From: Bacillus salipaludis
GTDB lineage: Bacteria; Bacillota; Bacilli; Bacillales_B; DSM-18226
Length of the DNA stretch: 64,000 bases
Assembly (NCBI RefSeq): GCF_004358205.1
Contig: NZ_SMYO01000016.1
Location: forward strand, 1 to 64,000
Reading direction: 5' to 3'
The notes under the pieces are model-generated. The model saw nothing but the letters and a program-made list of their open reading frames with translations, searched no databases and was not told the origin of the DNA. The stretch's first letter is position 1. Every line of letters starts with the position of its first letter. Shown here piece after piece: positions 1-9,908 of the stretch. The position numbers and the translations under genes are program-made.

Positions 1-148
1 CCAACAAAAAAACATATGTTCCTTAATCTTTATATACATATTAGACTATCATTTCAACATCTGGTTATAGATTCCAATATGTATTAAAAAAGAGGATATA
101 TGCCATCAAATTGGACAAAGTATTCTCTTCTAAATATAGTCTGTTTAA

Positions 149-913
149 CGTAAGCCGTGGATCAATGGAGGAGCGGTCAACTGGAAGACACAGCGTCCAT
201 ACAGAGGAATTAATACTTTTCTTTTAGAAGCTGGTGAATATGCGACATTTAAGCAAATCCAGGATGCTGGCGGAAAGGTAAAAAAAGGAGAGAAATCACA
301 TATCGTAGTTTTCTGGAAGTGGATTGAAAAAGAAAATGAAGAAAGTCGAGATATCGAAAAAATACCTTACCTTCGGTATTACCGTGTATTTGAAATCAAC
401 AACCAAGTGGAAGGGCTTAAAAGCAAAAAGAAAGAAACAACTTTTGACCATGATCCAATTGAGAAAGCAGAAGAAATTTTTAAAGAATACAACAATTCAC
501 CAGATTATACCTTCTATTCAGGAAGAGCCGTTTATTATCCAACCGTTGATAAAATCAACTGCCCGCCATTAAAGGATTTTCCGAAAGCTGAAGAATTTTA
601 CAGCACATTATTTCATGAAATGATTCACAGTACAGGTCATAAAAGACGATTAGCGCGTCTAGGAGTGACAACGCAAAATGTAGCGTTTGGCGATGAGGTT
701 TATTCGAAAGAAGAGTTGGTGGCAGAAATGGGTGCAGCCATGCTTTGCGGAATAGCTGGAATTGATAACAATACTCTCGAGAATAGCGCTAGTTATATCC
801 AATCATGGCTTCGCTCGTTAAAAGAAGATAGTCGGCTGGTTGTCCAAGCAGCTGCACAAGCACAAAAAGCAGCAGATTATATTTTGGGTATAGAGGAAAT
901 TGAGGAAGGCTAA
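149..913 (+). pseudogene. ArdC-like antirestriction / zincin-like metallopeptidase, 5'-truncated
   Basis: The open frame runs from an in-frame TAA at 146-148 to the stop at 913 without an early start codon. It opens directly with RKPWINGGAVNWK, the block that normally follows about 25 N-terminal residues in the ArdC family. The N-terminal ssDNA-binding-like part (YRGINTFLLEAG, GEKSHIVVFWKW) is followed by the zincin motif HEMIHSTGH near nt 614-640 and a downstream EELVAEMGAAML, giving the usual metal ligands. ArdC proteins travel on conjugative plasmids and protect incoming DNA from restriction. Homology breaks near 147, so the 5' end was lost by deletion or rearrangement rather than a point mutation. 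An internal ATG at 407 would give only the peptidase half. It lies upstream of a zinc-ribbon gene in a plasmid-type arrangement. Confidence 0.75.
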
Positions 914-1016
914 AGAACTGTAATATATAAACTCAAAAGCTCAAAGGACCGGTCGCCTTCCTCTTAAGGAAAGGAGACCATAAATAGATTCATACGATTA
1001 TAGGGAGGTACATGAT

Positions 1017-1543
1017 ATGAAAGACTATGAGGTAATTACTTGTCCATATTGTGGGAGTGAATTGGTTGAGCAGGTAGAACAATATTATTGTGAATTTTGT
1101 CTCATGCGTTTAGATTTGAATCAAGTACAACGCAATCATGAAAGAATTTCTGTTCGAATAAGAGATTTTTGCTAGAAGTTTATCTGGACAAAACTACACC
1201 TGAGCTTATGAGACTTTCAACTTTTGAGTTACTAAGTTTGCTAAAGTACGCCAGAGCTGAAAGAGTATCTCTTTATCATTATTTAAATGTGTTCTATAAA
1301 GCTCGAAAGCTCGGTCAAACAGAGGAATATAAAGAAAACGAGGAAGAAAGCGGGAAAGAATACGAAAAAATCACTCGGAAAATGTTTGTTCTCGAAAATA
1401 TTCTTCGTCAGCGGTTGGGATATGTTCCCCATCGCATCACAGATGACTATTTGGCAAGGTATTTGGAGGAAATGAAGAAAGGCAAGCATAAACCTATGAT
1501 TATACGTCAAAAAAGAAGAGATGAAGTCAAAAGTGGCAGTTGA
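1017..1543 (+). pseudogene. Zinc-ribbon plasmid protein split by a 1-nt frameshift
   Basis: Two overlapping frames sit here. The first (1017-1175, 52 aa) starts at an ATG behind a strong AGGGAGGT site and carries CPYC...CEFC, a zinc ribbon. It ends VRIRDFC-stop. The second (from about 1169 to 1543) reads LLEVYLDKTTPEL and continues a charged helical protein. Adding one T to the run at 1166-1170 would read RDFLLEVYLDK and fuse both into one protein of about 175 aa. I infer a single-base deletion in a homopolymer, either real or a sequencing error. Function is unknown. The position after ardC suggests a plasmid accessory gene. A TTG start at 1169 as a separate gene is the alternative. Confidence 0.6.
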
Positions 1544-1953
1544 ATTTCTAACTCTTTAAAGTAGTTAGCAGGAAAAATCACTTTTTTTTATAACGAAATT
1601 AGAGGAATCAATAAACTTGCAATCAAAAAAGAAATATTAAATATTGGGAATTGTATTAAAAGAACTAAATAAAATGTGTACTCTAAAAGGGAAGTTTTCC
1701 CGGATGTTTTGATGATAGATGTTCCTCAAAAATTTGTTTAAAAAGTTTAGGCAGCGTATGGTAACCGAAGGTCTTCGTGAGCTTCGCCGTCACCCCAACC
1801 CCATCATTACATTTACTTATATATTTTTTTCTTCGAAGTCAGGAATATCGGACGCCATGTTAGATCTGCAAATGCAAATTAGACATCGAATTGGGGTACG
1901 AGTTGAGTGTTTATTCACTGTTAAATCACAAAACTATAATTTCATATGCAAAA
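1544..1953. other. Intergenic stretch without a supportable gene
   Basis: AT-rich spacer between the zinc-ribbon remnant and the convergent germination permease. A 105-residue plus-strand open frame (1719-2036) runs through the downstream terminator and into the permease gene on the other strand, lacks a Shine-Dalgarno site and resembles nothing I recognise, so I do not call it. Confidence 0.4.
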
Positions 1954-1985
1954 CAGCCATTAGCAATATAAATGGCTGCTTTTTC
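1954..1985. terminator. Terminator for the gerAB-like gene
   Basis: Eight-base arms CAGCCATT (1954-1961) and AATGGCTG (1971-1978) with a 9-nt loop are flanked by T-rich sequence on one side and A-rich on the other. It lies immediately past the stop of the minus-strand permease, and could work in both directions. Confidence 0.75.
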
Positions 1986-3096
1986 AATTTATATTTGAAT
2001 TGGATTTTTTCTTCCTATTTCGAAGGAATGCGATAAGTAGTAAGATGCTTGGAATGATAATTTGAAAAGGGAAATCTAAATAGACTGGTTCAAATTTAAG
2101 TCCTTCTTTATTAAACTCAGCATACGTTGATGCAATGGATATAGATGCAAACAAAACAATCATTCCAATTGGAAACACGAGATTTCCCAGTTTTTTATAC
2201 TGAAATAAATCCGCTGTACCTGCTACTGCAACATAAAAATACAGTAATATTTTAAAAAATCCGCCAATGATTAGGTAGAGCATAAAAAGAACATCCAGCC
2301 GCTCAATAAAATTTGCTAGTTCAATTCTTGAAACGGTTGTTAACAACGGAAAGGTTGTGCGGGTATAAAGCTCGGGACCAATGGTTGACATCGTAATAAT
2401 CACGGTAATGGTAATATTAAGCCCGCTTAAAATCATTCCGCCCATACAAGCAAATTTTATTTTCTTCGATGCATTTACAAGTGGGTATATCATCGTGAAA
2501 ACAATTATTTCTCCAAACGGAAATACAAGTGTTTCGTGGAAAAACGTTTTGAATACGGGTTTCCAGCCATTTTCAAGAATAGGCTTAAGAAATTCAAAAT
2601 GGATTAACCCGGAAAAAATAATTAGCAGAAATCCTATTAGGGCCATAAAATATACAATGCCAAAATAAATCTGTCCCACTCTTGCGATTACTTCTAAACC
2701 TTTATGAATGCCATAGATGATGGTCAGAACCATCAATGTATTGATGACAAATAACGGCGTATTTGTATAAACAGTCGTTACCAAAAGTTCCCCAAAATCT
2801 CGTAAAACTCTTGCGGTAAGATAGATAAAATAAGTGATATAGAATAACGCGATGATTTGGCCCGGCCATTTTCCTGCAATTTTTTTTATATAGCTAGTTA
2901 GAATTAATTCTGGATAAAAAAGAAACAAACGATAGTGTATAAAGAAGACGATCAAACCACCTGCTAACCCTAATAAAATGGTAATCCATGCATCTTGTTT
3001 TGCATTTGCTCCTAGACCAAAGAGGATTGAACTACCCATTTCAAATAAAAATACTAGTACGAAAAGCTGGGATGCGCTTATTTTAATCTTTTCCAT
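1984..3096 (-). CDS. GerAB/GerB-family spore germination permease, orphan
   Basis: A 370-residue membrane protein with about ten hydrophobic segments. It starts MEKIKISASQLFVLVFLFEMG, the typical opening of endospore germination permeases of the APC superfamily (GerAB, GerKB, YndE). These inner-membrane proteins form the B subunit of germinant receptors and bind the nutrient germinant. Length fits the family (about 360-370). Normally it sits between a GerA-type and a GerC-type lipoprotein gene. Neither is visible here; plasmid-type remnants lie on both sides. It is therefore an orphan B subunit that would have to pair with A and C subunits encoded elsewhere, or it is non-functional. The frame itself is intact. 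Confidence 0.88.
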   Translation of the reverse strand: MEKIKISASQLFVLVFLFEMGSSILFGLGANAKQDAWITILLGLAGGLIVFFIHYRLFLFYPELILTSYIKKIAGKWPGQIIALFYITYFIYLTARVLRDFGELLVTTVYTNTPLFVINTLMVLTIIYGIHKGLEVIARVGQIYFGIVYFMALIGFLLIIFSGLIHFEFLKPILENGWKPVFKTFFHETLVFPFGEIIVFTMIYPLVNASKKIKFACMGGMILSGLNITITVIITMSTIGPELYTRTTFPLLTTVSRIELANFIERLDVLFMLYLIIGGFFKILLYFYVAVAGTADLFQYKKLGNLVFPIGMIVLFASISIASTYAEFNKEGLKFEPVYLDFPFQIIIPSILLLIAFLRNRKKKSNSNIN

Positions 3097-4052
3097 TTAC
3101 TATATTTCCCCTTTGCATAGGGTTATTTTTGCTTCTCCAAAGTACTTTTTTTCTTTAGTGTACTAATTGTTTCTTGGGCATCCTCTGAATTTCTTTTCAA
3201 CCAAATGATCAATTTTTTAACAACAGCAACATTTATCAAATCGATAGGAATAAAATACTCTCTTCATTTGCAACTTTTTCGTTTCTCTTTAACAAATGAA
3301 TAAAATTAAAAACAATCTCCGCCTAATTTAGAAGGTATCTCAAATATTTTCCCTAATATTGGGTAGAGTGTCAAATATCCACCAAATTATTCAAGTCGCA
3401 TAGAGTATAAACGTTTTAACGTTACAATCCATGTTGAACTCGATTTATTAGTAAAAGAGAATGGTTCTGCTCGCAATTGTGAAATCCTAATGAAGAGAAA
3501 GCCATGGGAAGAAGGAAAGGGGGAAATTGTTATTGATGAAGAATGAAATACTATTGCAAAGGTTGGAGTTTGTGCAAAAAAAGAACAGAGCATTTATAAT
3601 AAAATCCAAAAATAACATTGTTATGAAATAGAACAGGAGTCATTGTTTTTGAATCGGATATAGATAATTCAATACATATAAATATTATGTAATGATCCAT
3701 CTTTAATATTAAGGATTTGAAAAAGGACTAACTAAGTAGATTGAATTTGGGAGCCGACAATTAATTAATCCGTTCGACATCAAAACCGAGTGAGTTTTTG
3801 TAGTGTGGGAGGGTAAAGGAAAGTTCTGACTAAGATTATAAAAATAATTGGAATAATTGTTTGCTTTTCTAAACTGAATGAGAATGAAAAAAACTTCAAA
3901 TATATTTTCAAAATTTGGATTTTTTTATAATTCCCTAGGTTAAAGTAGACCACCAATAATATAAAATATTAATCTAATAATAAATTACAATTTCAATGCA
4001 CCTAGGAAGGGTATGAAAAAAGAAGCGCAATAACAATAAAGAAAATTTATTA
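3097..4052. other. Intergenic debris, about 950 bp
   Basis: No intact gene. A plus-strand stretch near 3400-3616 reads with one internal stop as a short charged polypeptide (VKENGSARNCEILMKRKPWE, then a TGA, then IAKVGVCAKKEQS), which looks like a decayed gene tail that I cannot assign. The rest is AT-rich and featureless to me. Confidence 0.35.
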
Positions 4053-4340
4053 TTACACTTCTGTATCTTCTTTCATTTCTTGAATTTGTCTACTGATACT
4101 TTCTTTATTCTTTTTTATATATTCTGCTAAAATTTTCAATAAATTTTCTGTATCTTTTGTTGGGACACCTTCTTCATTTTCTAAATACTTTTCAAGTAGT
4201 GCTCCTTTTTGAATCAATCTTCTAGTTCTTGACCTTCGATTTTCATTTGAAATTTTAAATTCTAATGCTTTCTTTTTTTGCTCTAGGACTTTAATTTTGT
4301 TCTCAAGTTTATGTATATCTTCCTTTGTCATTTTGAACAC
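4053..4340 (-). CDS. DUF3847-type mobilisation-associated protein
   Basis: A 95-residue charged protein that begins MTKEDIHKLENKIKVLEQKKKAL and contains NENRRSRTRRLIQKGALLEKYLE, the pattern I associate with DUF3847 proteins encoded divergently from MobA/MobL relaxases in Firmicutes elements. The N-terminal half is a predicted coiled coil and the middle is rich in arginine, so DNA or relaxosome binding is plausible but not shown. ATG at 4340 or the internal ATG three codons later (MTKEDIH) could start it. It lies 9 nt downstream of a 62-aa frame on the same strand, probably one transcript. The partner relaxase across the divergent gap is dead, so this gene may no longer have a role. Confidence 0.65.
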   Translation of the reverse strand: MFKMTKEDIHKLENKIKVLEQKKKALEFKISNENRRSRTRRLIQKGALLEKYLENEEGVPTKDTENLLKILAEYIKKNKESISRQIQEMKEDTEV

Positions 4341-4349
4341 CCATGAGAA

Positions 4350-4538
4350 TTAAATTTTAACCTCGTCCTCTTCTTGATTTTCTTTAGATGAAGCAACTTC
4401 TGAATATACCTTTACCTGGTCTTTAAGTAAGTCTATTAATTTTTTGGCTTCACTATACCACTTCGAGGATATGGTGCGTTGGCTCCTTCTTTGAAGAAGC
4501 CAATCTCGTGACGCGTCCAAAAAATTCGCTTCGCTCAT
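4350..4538 (-). CDS. Small hypothetical protein of the mobilisation module
   Basis: A 62-residue frame, N-terminally basic (SRDWLLQRRSQRTISSKWY) with an acidic tail (KENQEEDEVKI). I do not recognise the family. It is transcribed with the DUF3847-type gene and its start lies 30 bp from the start of the divergent relaxase remnant, a spacing typical of mobilisation regions where oriT is located. No certain oriT sequence could be identified in the gap. Confidence 0.5.
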   Translation of the reverse strand: MSEANFLDASRDWLLQRRSQRTISSKWYSEAKKLIDLLKDQVKVYSEVASSKENQEEDEVKI

Positions 4539-4568
4539 GTATTAAAAAGAATGTGGGGTGTAATATCG

Positions 4569-6565
4569 ATGGCTATCTATCATTTCTCAAATCAGATCAT
4601 TTCAAGAAAAAAACAGCAAAATACAATAGCTGCTGCAGCTTACCGTTCTGGTGAAAGATTGATAGATGAAAGAACAAATGAGGAGAAGTTCTATAAAAGA
4701 AAAGTGAAGCCAATCACTCATATTCTTGCGCCACGCCATGCACCTCAATGGGTTTATGATCGCCAAAGACTCTGGAATGAGGTAGAGTTAAAGGAAAAAC
4801 AATAGAATGCTCAACTTGCACGTGAAATAAATGTTGCATTACCAAAAGAGTTATCAAATGATGAACAAGAGAACTTAGCTATTGAATTTTGTAAGGAAGT
4901 TTTTGTAAACGATGGAATGGTAGCTGATTTATCCATCCACCGAGATAATGAGGAAAATCCACATTTTCATGTAATGTTAACGATTCGTCCATTTAATGAA
5001 GATGGGACCTGGGGAAATAAACAGGTGAAAGTAAAAGAAATAATGGAAGGTAAAGAACAAGTTAAAGCATTACATACAACTGATTGGAATACCAAAGAAA
5101 AATTGGTTTATTGGAGAAAACAGTGGGCTCATTATGCAAATCGTTATTTAGAGAAAAATGGTTTTTCTGAGCGAATTACTCACTTGTAAAATAAAGATAG
5201 AGGGATTGAAACACTGCCAACTATCCATGAGGGATTTGTTGCAAGGCAGATGCAAAACAATGGAAAAAATCCGACAGGATTCAAATAAATCAATCAAGGA
5301 AAGAATACAACAAAACTATTATTGAACTCAAAGAAGCGAAGAAAGAAAAACAAAGGAAAGAAAGAGAAATAAAATTTGTTCGTCGCTTTACTCCTATAGA
5401 AAAAAAGCAACTGCGTGAAACAGCGAAAAGCTTAAGAATGTTTGTAAACTATGAAAATATTAACACCAGAAAATTGCAGTTGGAAAAATGGCAGTCCCGT
5501 ATTGAATTTCAAAAGGATACTATTGATAAATATAAAATATTAAATCGAATCGAAAAAGAAACGGATATCTTAAACCAAGATGAATTTATATTAGAAATGG
5601 AGGCCAATCGATTTCTGGATAAATATTATCCAAAATTAAATAAAAGTGAGCTAACAAAAGATCAGAAAATAGAAGTTGTTGATATTACAGTTTCGCAAAA
5701 TAAATTGTTAAGCACTAATGATATTGAAACTGTATATCGTGAATTAGAGAAAAAACAGATTGAAAATGATCTAAATATTTTATTAAATAACCGACCTAAA
5801 TTTGTTTTAGCATTGCAACAGGTAATACAAAATGCGGGGATGAAATTTGAACAATTAAGAGTAAAAAGTGGAATTAATTTTGCTGATCCAGCTTCCATAA
5901 AAAATGCTTCTGATAAAGATTTAAAACAAATGCAATTTTTATTGAAACAAAAGGAAAATATGAACAAATCTCTAGAGTTGATAAATCGACTTTATGATTA
6001 TCAGCTTAGTGAAATGTATCCTAATTGGGATGGGCGAAAATATTTAACCTTAGAAGAAAAAGAATTATTTGTGATGGCAGAAGAGTTTTATGGAAAAAAT
6101 TTAACTCCTAAAGATTTCATTAACCCACCAAGAAAATATTCAAAAGAAGAACAAAAGGAGATTATCACTTATTTGTATTCCATTCAAAACAATAAAATTG
6201 AATCAAATAGTGATGATCCGAACTATCAATTTTTACAAAACAAATATCCTGATTTCCAGTTGCAAAATCAATCTTATAAACAAATGTTTTACAATGAATG
6301 CATGAGATATAGGGATGAAATTGGCCAAGATACAATTGATCAACTTCAACGTATATTTAATGTTCTACCATATAAAAATGTCGAGGAATTACAATCGGAT
6401 AGTCTTAGCAATTCCATACCAAATTCTAAACTCATTTCCTCTAATGGTTTCGACTTCTTTTCGATTCTTGAAAGTGCAATTCGTGAAGCCGATCGAAAAT
6501 GGAGGGAAGACGAATTTGAACAGCGGAACAAGAAAAAGAAAAGACAAAAGGGGATGGATCGTTAG
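4569..6565 (+). pseudogene. MobA/MobL-family relaxase, disrupted by two stops and a frameshift
   Basis: Starts MAIYHFSNQIISRKKQQNTIAAAAYRSGE, the canonical N-terminus of MobA/MobL relaxases, which nick oriT and pilot plasmid DNA. The histidine motif HRDNEENPHFHV appears near nt 4938. The reading is broken by an amber stop at 4803-4805 (KEK-Q-stop-NAQLARE), an ochre stop at 5187-5189 (THL-stop-NKDRG), and a frameshift between about 5200 and 5290. After that, frame 2 continues uninterrupted (SRKEYNKTIIELKEAKKEKQ) to 6565 as the charged C-terminal region. Total length would be about 665 aa, normal for the family. Two of the lesions are single-codon changes, so this is decay in place, not truncation. 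Confidence 0.85.
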
Positions 6566-7254
6566 ACTAACTGTTAGCAAATAACAAAGCTGCATCCTTT
6601 GCAACTGAATATCCGATGAATTAGTCAATGAAAGAATTATATGTACATTAATTTAGGAATTAAAATATTAAACAAATACACAAAAACTAATGGTGCTAGA
6701 ACTTCGTCAATATGATTTTAATTTTAATTCTTGACAGTCTATAATTCTTATTTAGGATATTTACTCATTAATTAAAAACATGGATAGGAAAAGGTGATTC
6801 AAAAGACTATTTTAATTGCTTACACTTCCGCAAATTTTTCTAATAGTAATCATAATTACCTTTTTCTCAGTTCCAAAAATTGATGAATAATTATTTTGTA
6901 TAGTTATGTCAATCACATTTTCTTTTATTTTGTTAATGGCTTAAAGAAAAAGAATGAAATCCGTTGTAATTAAATTTGTATAATACTTGTCAAACAAGTG
7001 GAATTGAAAATGTAATTTGGCTATTTAAAATGTTGCCCATATCATAATTGAAGAAATTAAAAAAGCCAGGAGCTTACCTGGCTTAGGCACAATGGTAATG
7101 AGGTGGAAACATACTGGTTGAAGGTAATTATTTGTATATACAATACTGCATATGAGGAGTTTAGTTTTGGGTATTTGCCTATTTTATAAAAATATGGGCC
7201 TCCAACGGAGCATAATAGACACACTTAATTGATACGTAAATTTACATAATTGAT
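6566..7254. other. Intergenic stretch with one minus-strand hairpin
   Basis: About 690 bp of AT-rich DNA without a plausible gene. The only structure noted is AGCCAGG (7064-7070) pairing with CCTGGCT (7077-7083). Read on the minus strand this stem is followed by a T-run (7055-7063 complement), so it could be a back-up terminator for transcription leaving the exporter gene. Confidence 0.45.
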
Positions 7255-7290
7255 GAAAAAAAGGGGGCCAGTTGCAGGCTCCCTTTTGAA
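7255..7290 (-). terminator. Terminator of the DHA2 exporter gene
   Basis: On the minus strand AAAAGGGAGCC pairs with GGCCCCCTTTT (one mismatch) around a 7-nt loop and runs into a T-tract. It lies a few bases past the exporter stop codon. Confidence 0.7.
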
Positions 7291-7294
7291 AACA

Positions 7295-8728
7295 TTAATG
7301 CATTGAATTCATTGCCGCATGGTTGACGATGACGCGGCGGATAAAGAATGCTAGAACCAGACTGATCAGCGTCACGATCATTGCAAACAAAAACACGTTC
7401 TGTGAGCCGAACGTCATTGCGTTAGCCATCTCGGTCGGTTGGGTTGGAGCAGAGGATACGTGCTTATACTTCTCCATACCGCTCGTTAGGATAATGATTG
7501 CAATAGTTGTTCCTATCGCACCCGCAACCTGCTGCAATGTGTTCATGACTGCCGTACCGTGTGGATAAAGCTCCGGCGGCAGCTGATTCAGGCCGTTCGT
7601 TTGCGCAGGCATCCAGACCATGGAAATGCCGACCATTAATCCGATATGCAAGGCGACAATAAAAGCAATCGAAGATGAAGGAGATATGCTGGAAAGACAC
7701 CATAGCATAATCGCGACGACGACGAGGCCGGAAATAACAAGCCACTTCGGCCCATATTTGTCGAACAAACTCCCCATGCGAGGTGACAGGATGCCGTTAA
7801 GCGCACTACCTGGCAACAACATAAGCCCAGCAGTAAACGCGGATAGTCTCATACCGTTTTGAAGAAACATTGGCAGAATAATCATGCTTGACAGGATTAT
7901 CATCATACAAGACAGTACCATAAGCAGCCCAACGATATACATTGGATACTTAAAAACACCGAGGTCCATCATCGGCTCACGCATAAATATCTGCCTCAAT
8001 GTGAAAAGCACGAGTGCAGCCAGCCCGATTGCGATGGAAGAGACCACGGCCGGGCTGGTCCAGACTTCCGCCCCTTCACCCGCCTTACTAAAGCCAAAGA
8101 CAATGCCGCCAAAGCCGAACGTTGATAATATGACAGAAAGTAGATCAATTCGAGGCTTCGTGACTTCGGTAACATTTTCTAAATACTTCAGCCCTACTAA
8201 AAGCCCTATCACTAAAAACGGCAGAGATAGCCAGAAGATGTAGTGCCATGTTAAATATTCGATTAGAAGACCTGCCACGGTCGGACCAATGGCTGGTGCG
8301 AACATGATCACAAGTCCGACGAAACCCATCGCCGCCCCCCGCTTCTCCGGTGGATATACGACGAGGATCGTATTGAACATAAGTGGAATCAGCAGGCCCA
8401 TGCCGACCGCTTGAAGAACTCGCGCGACCATAAGCATTTCGAAATTGAACGATAAAGCCGCAATCAATGTGCCTACGATGGAGCTAACCAGTGAACCGAT
8501 AAACAATTGCCTGGTTGTAAACCATTGGAGGAGCAACCCAGTCATCGGCATCAAAATGCCGAGAGTAAGCAGGAACCCCGTCGTCAACCACTGTGCGGTA
8601 GCAGCCGAAATTTGGAAGACGACCATTAAATTACTAATCGCAATGTTGAGAGCAGTCTCACTGAACATGCCAACGAAACCGCAGATAAGTAGCGACGCCA
8701 TGATGGCACGCGTATTGTATTGCTTCAT
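7295..8728 (-). CDS. DHA2-family multidrug MFS exporter (LmrB/EmrB type)
   Basis: A 477-residue protein with about 14 hydrophobic segments, the layout of the proton-coupled DHA2 drug exporters. Motif A-like sequences (GLLLQWFTTRQLFIGS), motif B-like LMVARVLQAVGMGLLIPL and the DHA motif C region MFAPAIGPTVAGLL are visible. LmrB of Bacillus (lincomycin/puromycin export) is the closest type I can name, but substrate cannot be read from sequence. Codons and overall composition are clearly richer in G and C than the surrounding DNA, suggesting recent acquisition. It is monocistronic, with a terminator just downstream and no regulator next to it. The start ATG is at 8728; no regulatory site is evident upstream. 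Confidence 0.88.
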   Translation of the reverse strand: MKQYNTRAIMASLLICGFVGMFSETALNIAISNLMVVFQISAATAQWLTTGFLLTLGILMPMTGLLLQWFTTRQLFIGSLVSSIVGTLIAALSFNFEMLMVARVLQAVGMGLLIPLMFNTILVVYPPEKRGAAMGFVGLVIMFAPAIGPTVAGLLIEYLTWHYIFWLSLPFLVIGLLVGLKYLENVTEVTKPRIDLLSVILSTFGFGGIVFGFSKAGEGAEVWTSPAVVSSIAIGLAALVLFTLRQIFMREPMMDLGVFKYPMYIVGLLMVLSCMMIILSSMIILPMFLQNGMRLSAFTAGLMLLPGSALNGILSPRMGSLFDKYGPKWLVISGLVVVAIMLWCLSSISPSSSIAFIVALHIGLMVGISMVWMPAQTNGLNQLPPELYPHGTAVMNTLQQVAGAIGTTIAIIILTSGMEKYKHVSSAPTQPTEMANAMTFGSQNVFLFAMIVTLISLVLAFFIRRVIVNHAAMNSMH

Positions 8729-8889
8729 TTTCTGATTCCACTTCCCTCTGATATCTATTTTTACACTCCTAGATGTGTGTTACCTGTTAAATTTTAGTGT
8801 CCACAATTATCCAAGTCAATAAAAGAAAACTTTAAGGGTAGCTCTTCTTTTTTGAGGAAAATTTTTCTATTGTTCCTGTTTCTTTTATT

Positions 8890-9115
8890 AAAATTCTAAT
8901 TTCAATATGTGTTAAATTCAAATTATTATTATATGTATGCTCGGACAAAATATGATAAAAAATCCAAGTGCCATCACCAAACGGTTAGCAAGGAAGAGGG
9001 ATTAGTCAGGATAATAAAAATAGAAGATAAAAAGTGAAGACTTGAAACAGAGGAAATTTTTAGCCATGCAGAAAACGTTTGGAACGAGGACGTCAGACCG
9101 TAAGGCCAACGCTGA
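8890..9115 (+). repeat. Dispersed repeat family D1, copy 1
   Basis: Shares a long, diverged stretch with 32265-32522 and 60534-60828: it opens with ATTCTAATTTCAATATGTG, then GCTCGGACAAAATATGAT, CCAAACGGTTAGCAAGG and CAGGATAATAAAA, ending near GACCGTAAGGCCAA. This copy contains the longest open stretches: a frame from 8933 (MYARTKYDKKSKCHHQTVSK) that meets a TGA, and a second frame (MQKTFGTRTSDRKANAEES) running to 9227. The block FG-(S/T)-R is also readable in copy 3, hinting that the repeat derives from a protein-coding gene. The 3' part differs from the other two copies. Confidence 0.6.
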
Positions 9116-9265
9116 GGAATCAAATACTAATGTTAATATTAATAATGGGATTAATCCTAGCGTTAAATTCGACAAAATTGAAGATCTAAAGAAAAGCTCC
9201 AGGAGGAAATCCCAAGAAAAAAACTGACGACAGTTATGAAGGGAAATTATTTTAAATGCAAGCTA

Positions 9266-9305
9266 AGCCGGAGAATCTTAGCGTAAGGTAATCCGGCTAT
9301 TTTTT
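9266..9305 (+). terminator. Rho-independent terminator
   Basis: AGCCGGA (9266-9272) pairs with TCCGGCT (9292-9298) and is followed by ATTTTTT. It closes the D1 copy 1 / 9042-9227 open region on the plus strand, which supports past or present transcription there. Confidence 0.7.
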
Positions 9306-9642
9306 GGATAGGATTCAATATTTATCAAAAATTGTACAAAATTTATAAAAAAGTGACGTTTAATGTAATCTCTTCTTTCTTGGACGCTTCCGTAAGCTTA
9401 ATCCATATATTCCTATTTAATAAAGCCTTCTTCCTAAAAGATTTTTATCAATACAACAGATCTTTATAAAAACATGAGTGAAATAGAGAAAAACTTCAAA
9501 ATCATAAGATTGAACACCATGACGTTCGCTTTCATTCGCTTCCATTATCAATAAAGGTCACTTTCATAAGGAATACCGACTTTGTAAAAATATAACAAAA
9601 TGGAGATAATAAAGATGCAACAAAAATATGGAGGTAATTCAA
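9306..9642. other. Intergenic stretch, nothing recognised
   Basis: AT-rich spacer of about 340 bp upstream of the small 46-codon gene. I see no certain promoter, repeat or reading frame. Confidence 0.3.
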
Positions 9643-9783
9643 ATGGTGAAATTATGGAAATATATTGTTGAGTGGTTAGAGGTTCTAGATAAGGCTTATC
9701 AAGTAGCTGAAAAAAAGCGCGAACATACTTTTGTAGAAATGTTAAAAGAAACAGCAGCCAAAATAAATAGAGAAGTGATTTGA
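9643..9783 (+). CDS. Small hypothetical protein, 46 aa
   Basis: ATG preceded by GGAGGTAA at a 6-nt spacing, a strong Shine-Dalgarno site. The product (starts MVKLWKYIVEWLEVLDKAYQ, then a basic helix AEKKREHTF and LKETAAKINREVI) is predicted to be one amphipathic helix with an aromatic N-terminus. No family is recognised. The good ribosome site and clean codons favour a real gene. It stands alone between a terminator and a convergent membrane-protein remnant. Confidence 0.5.
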   Translation: MVKLWKYIVEWLEVLDKAYQVAEKKREHTFVEMLKETAAKINREVI

Positions 9784-9908
9784 TGCATGTGGATTGGAAG
9801 GGATGATCCCCTGTTCGTTTCCAATATGGAGTGAACAGAGGATTTTTTAAGTAACAGCGTTTGATACCCTAAATTTAAATCTTGTTAAGATCTCGGTTGA
9901 CACTTTGT

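Noticed and set aside
1719..2036. 105-residue plus-strand open frame
   Set aside because: It overlaps a terminator and the end of the opposing germination gene, lacks a ribosome site and resembles no family.
4538..4569. oriT nick site of the mobilisation module
   Set aside because: A gap of suitable position exists, but no inverted repeat with a recognisable nick sequence could be supported by eye.
7884..8735. Plus-strand frames opposite the DHA2 exporter
   Set aside because: Antisense shadows in a GC-richer gene; no ribosome sites, no recognisable domains.
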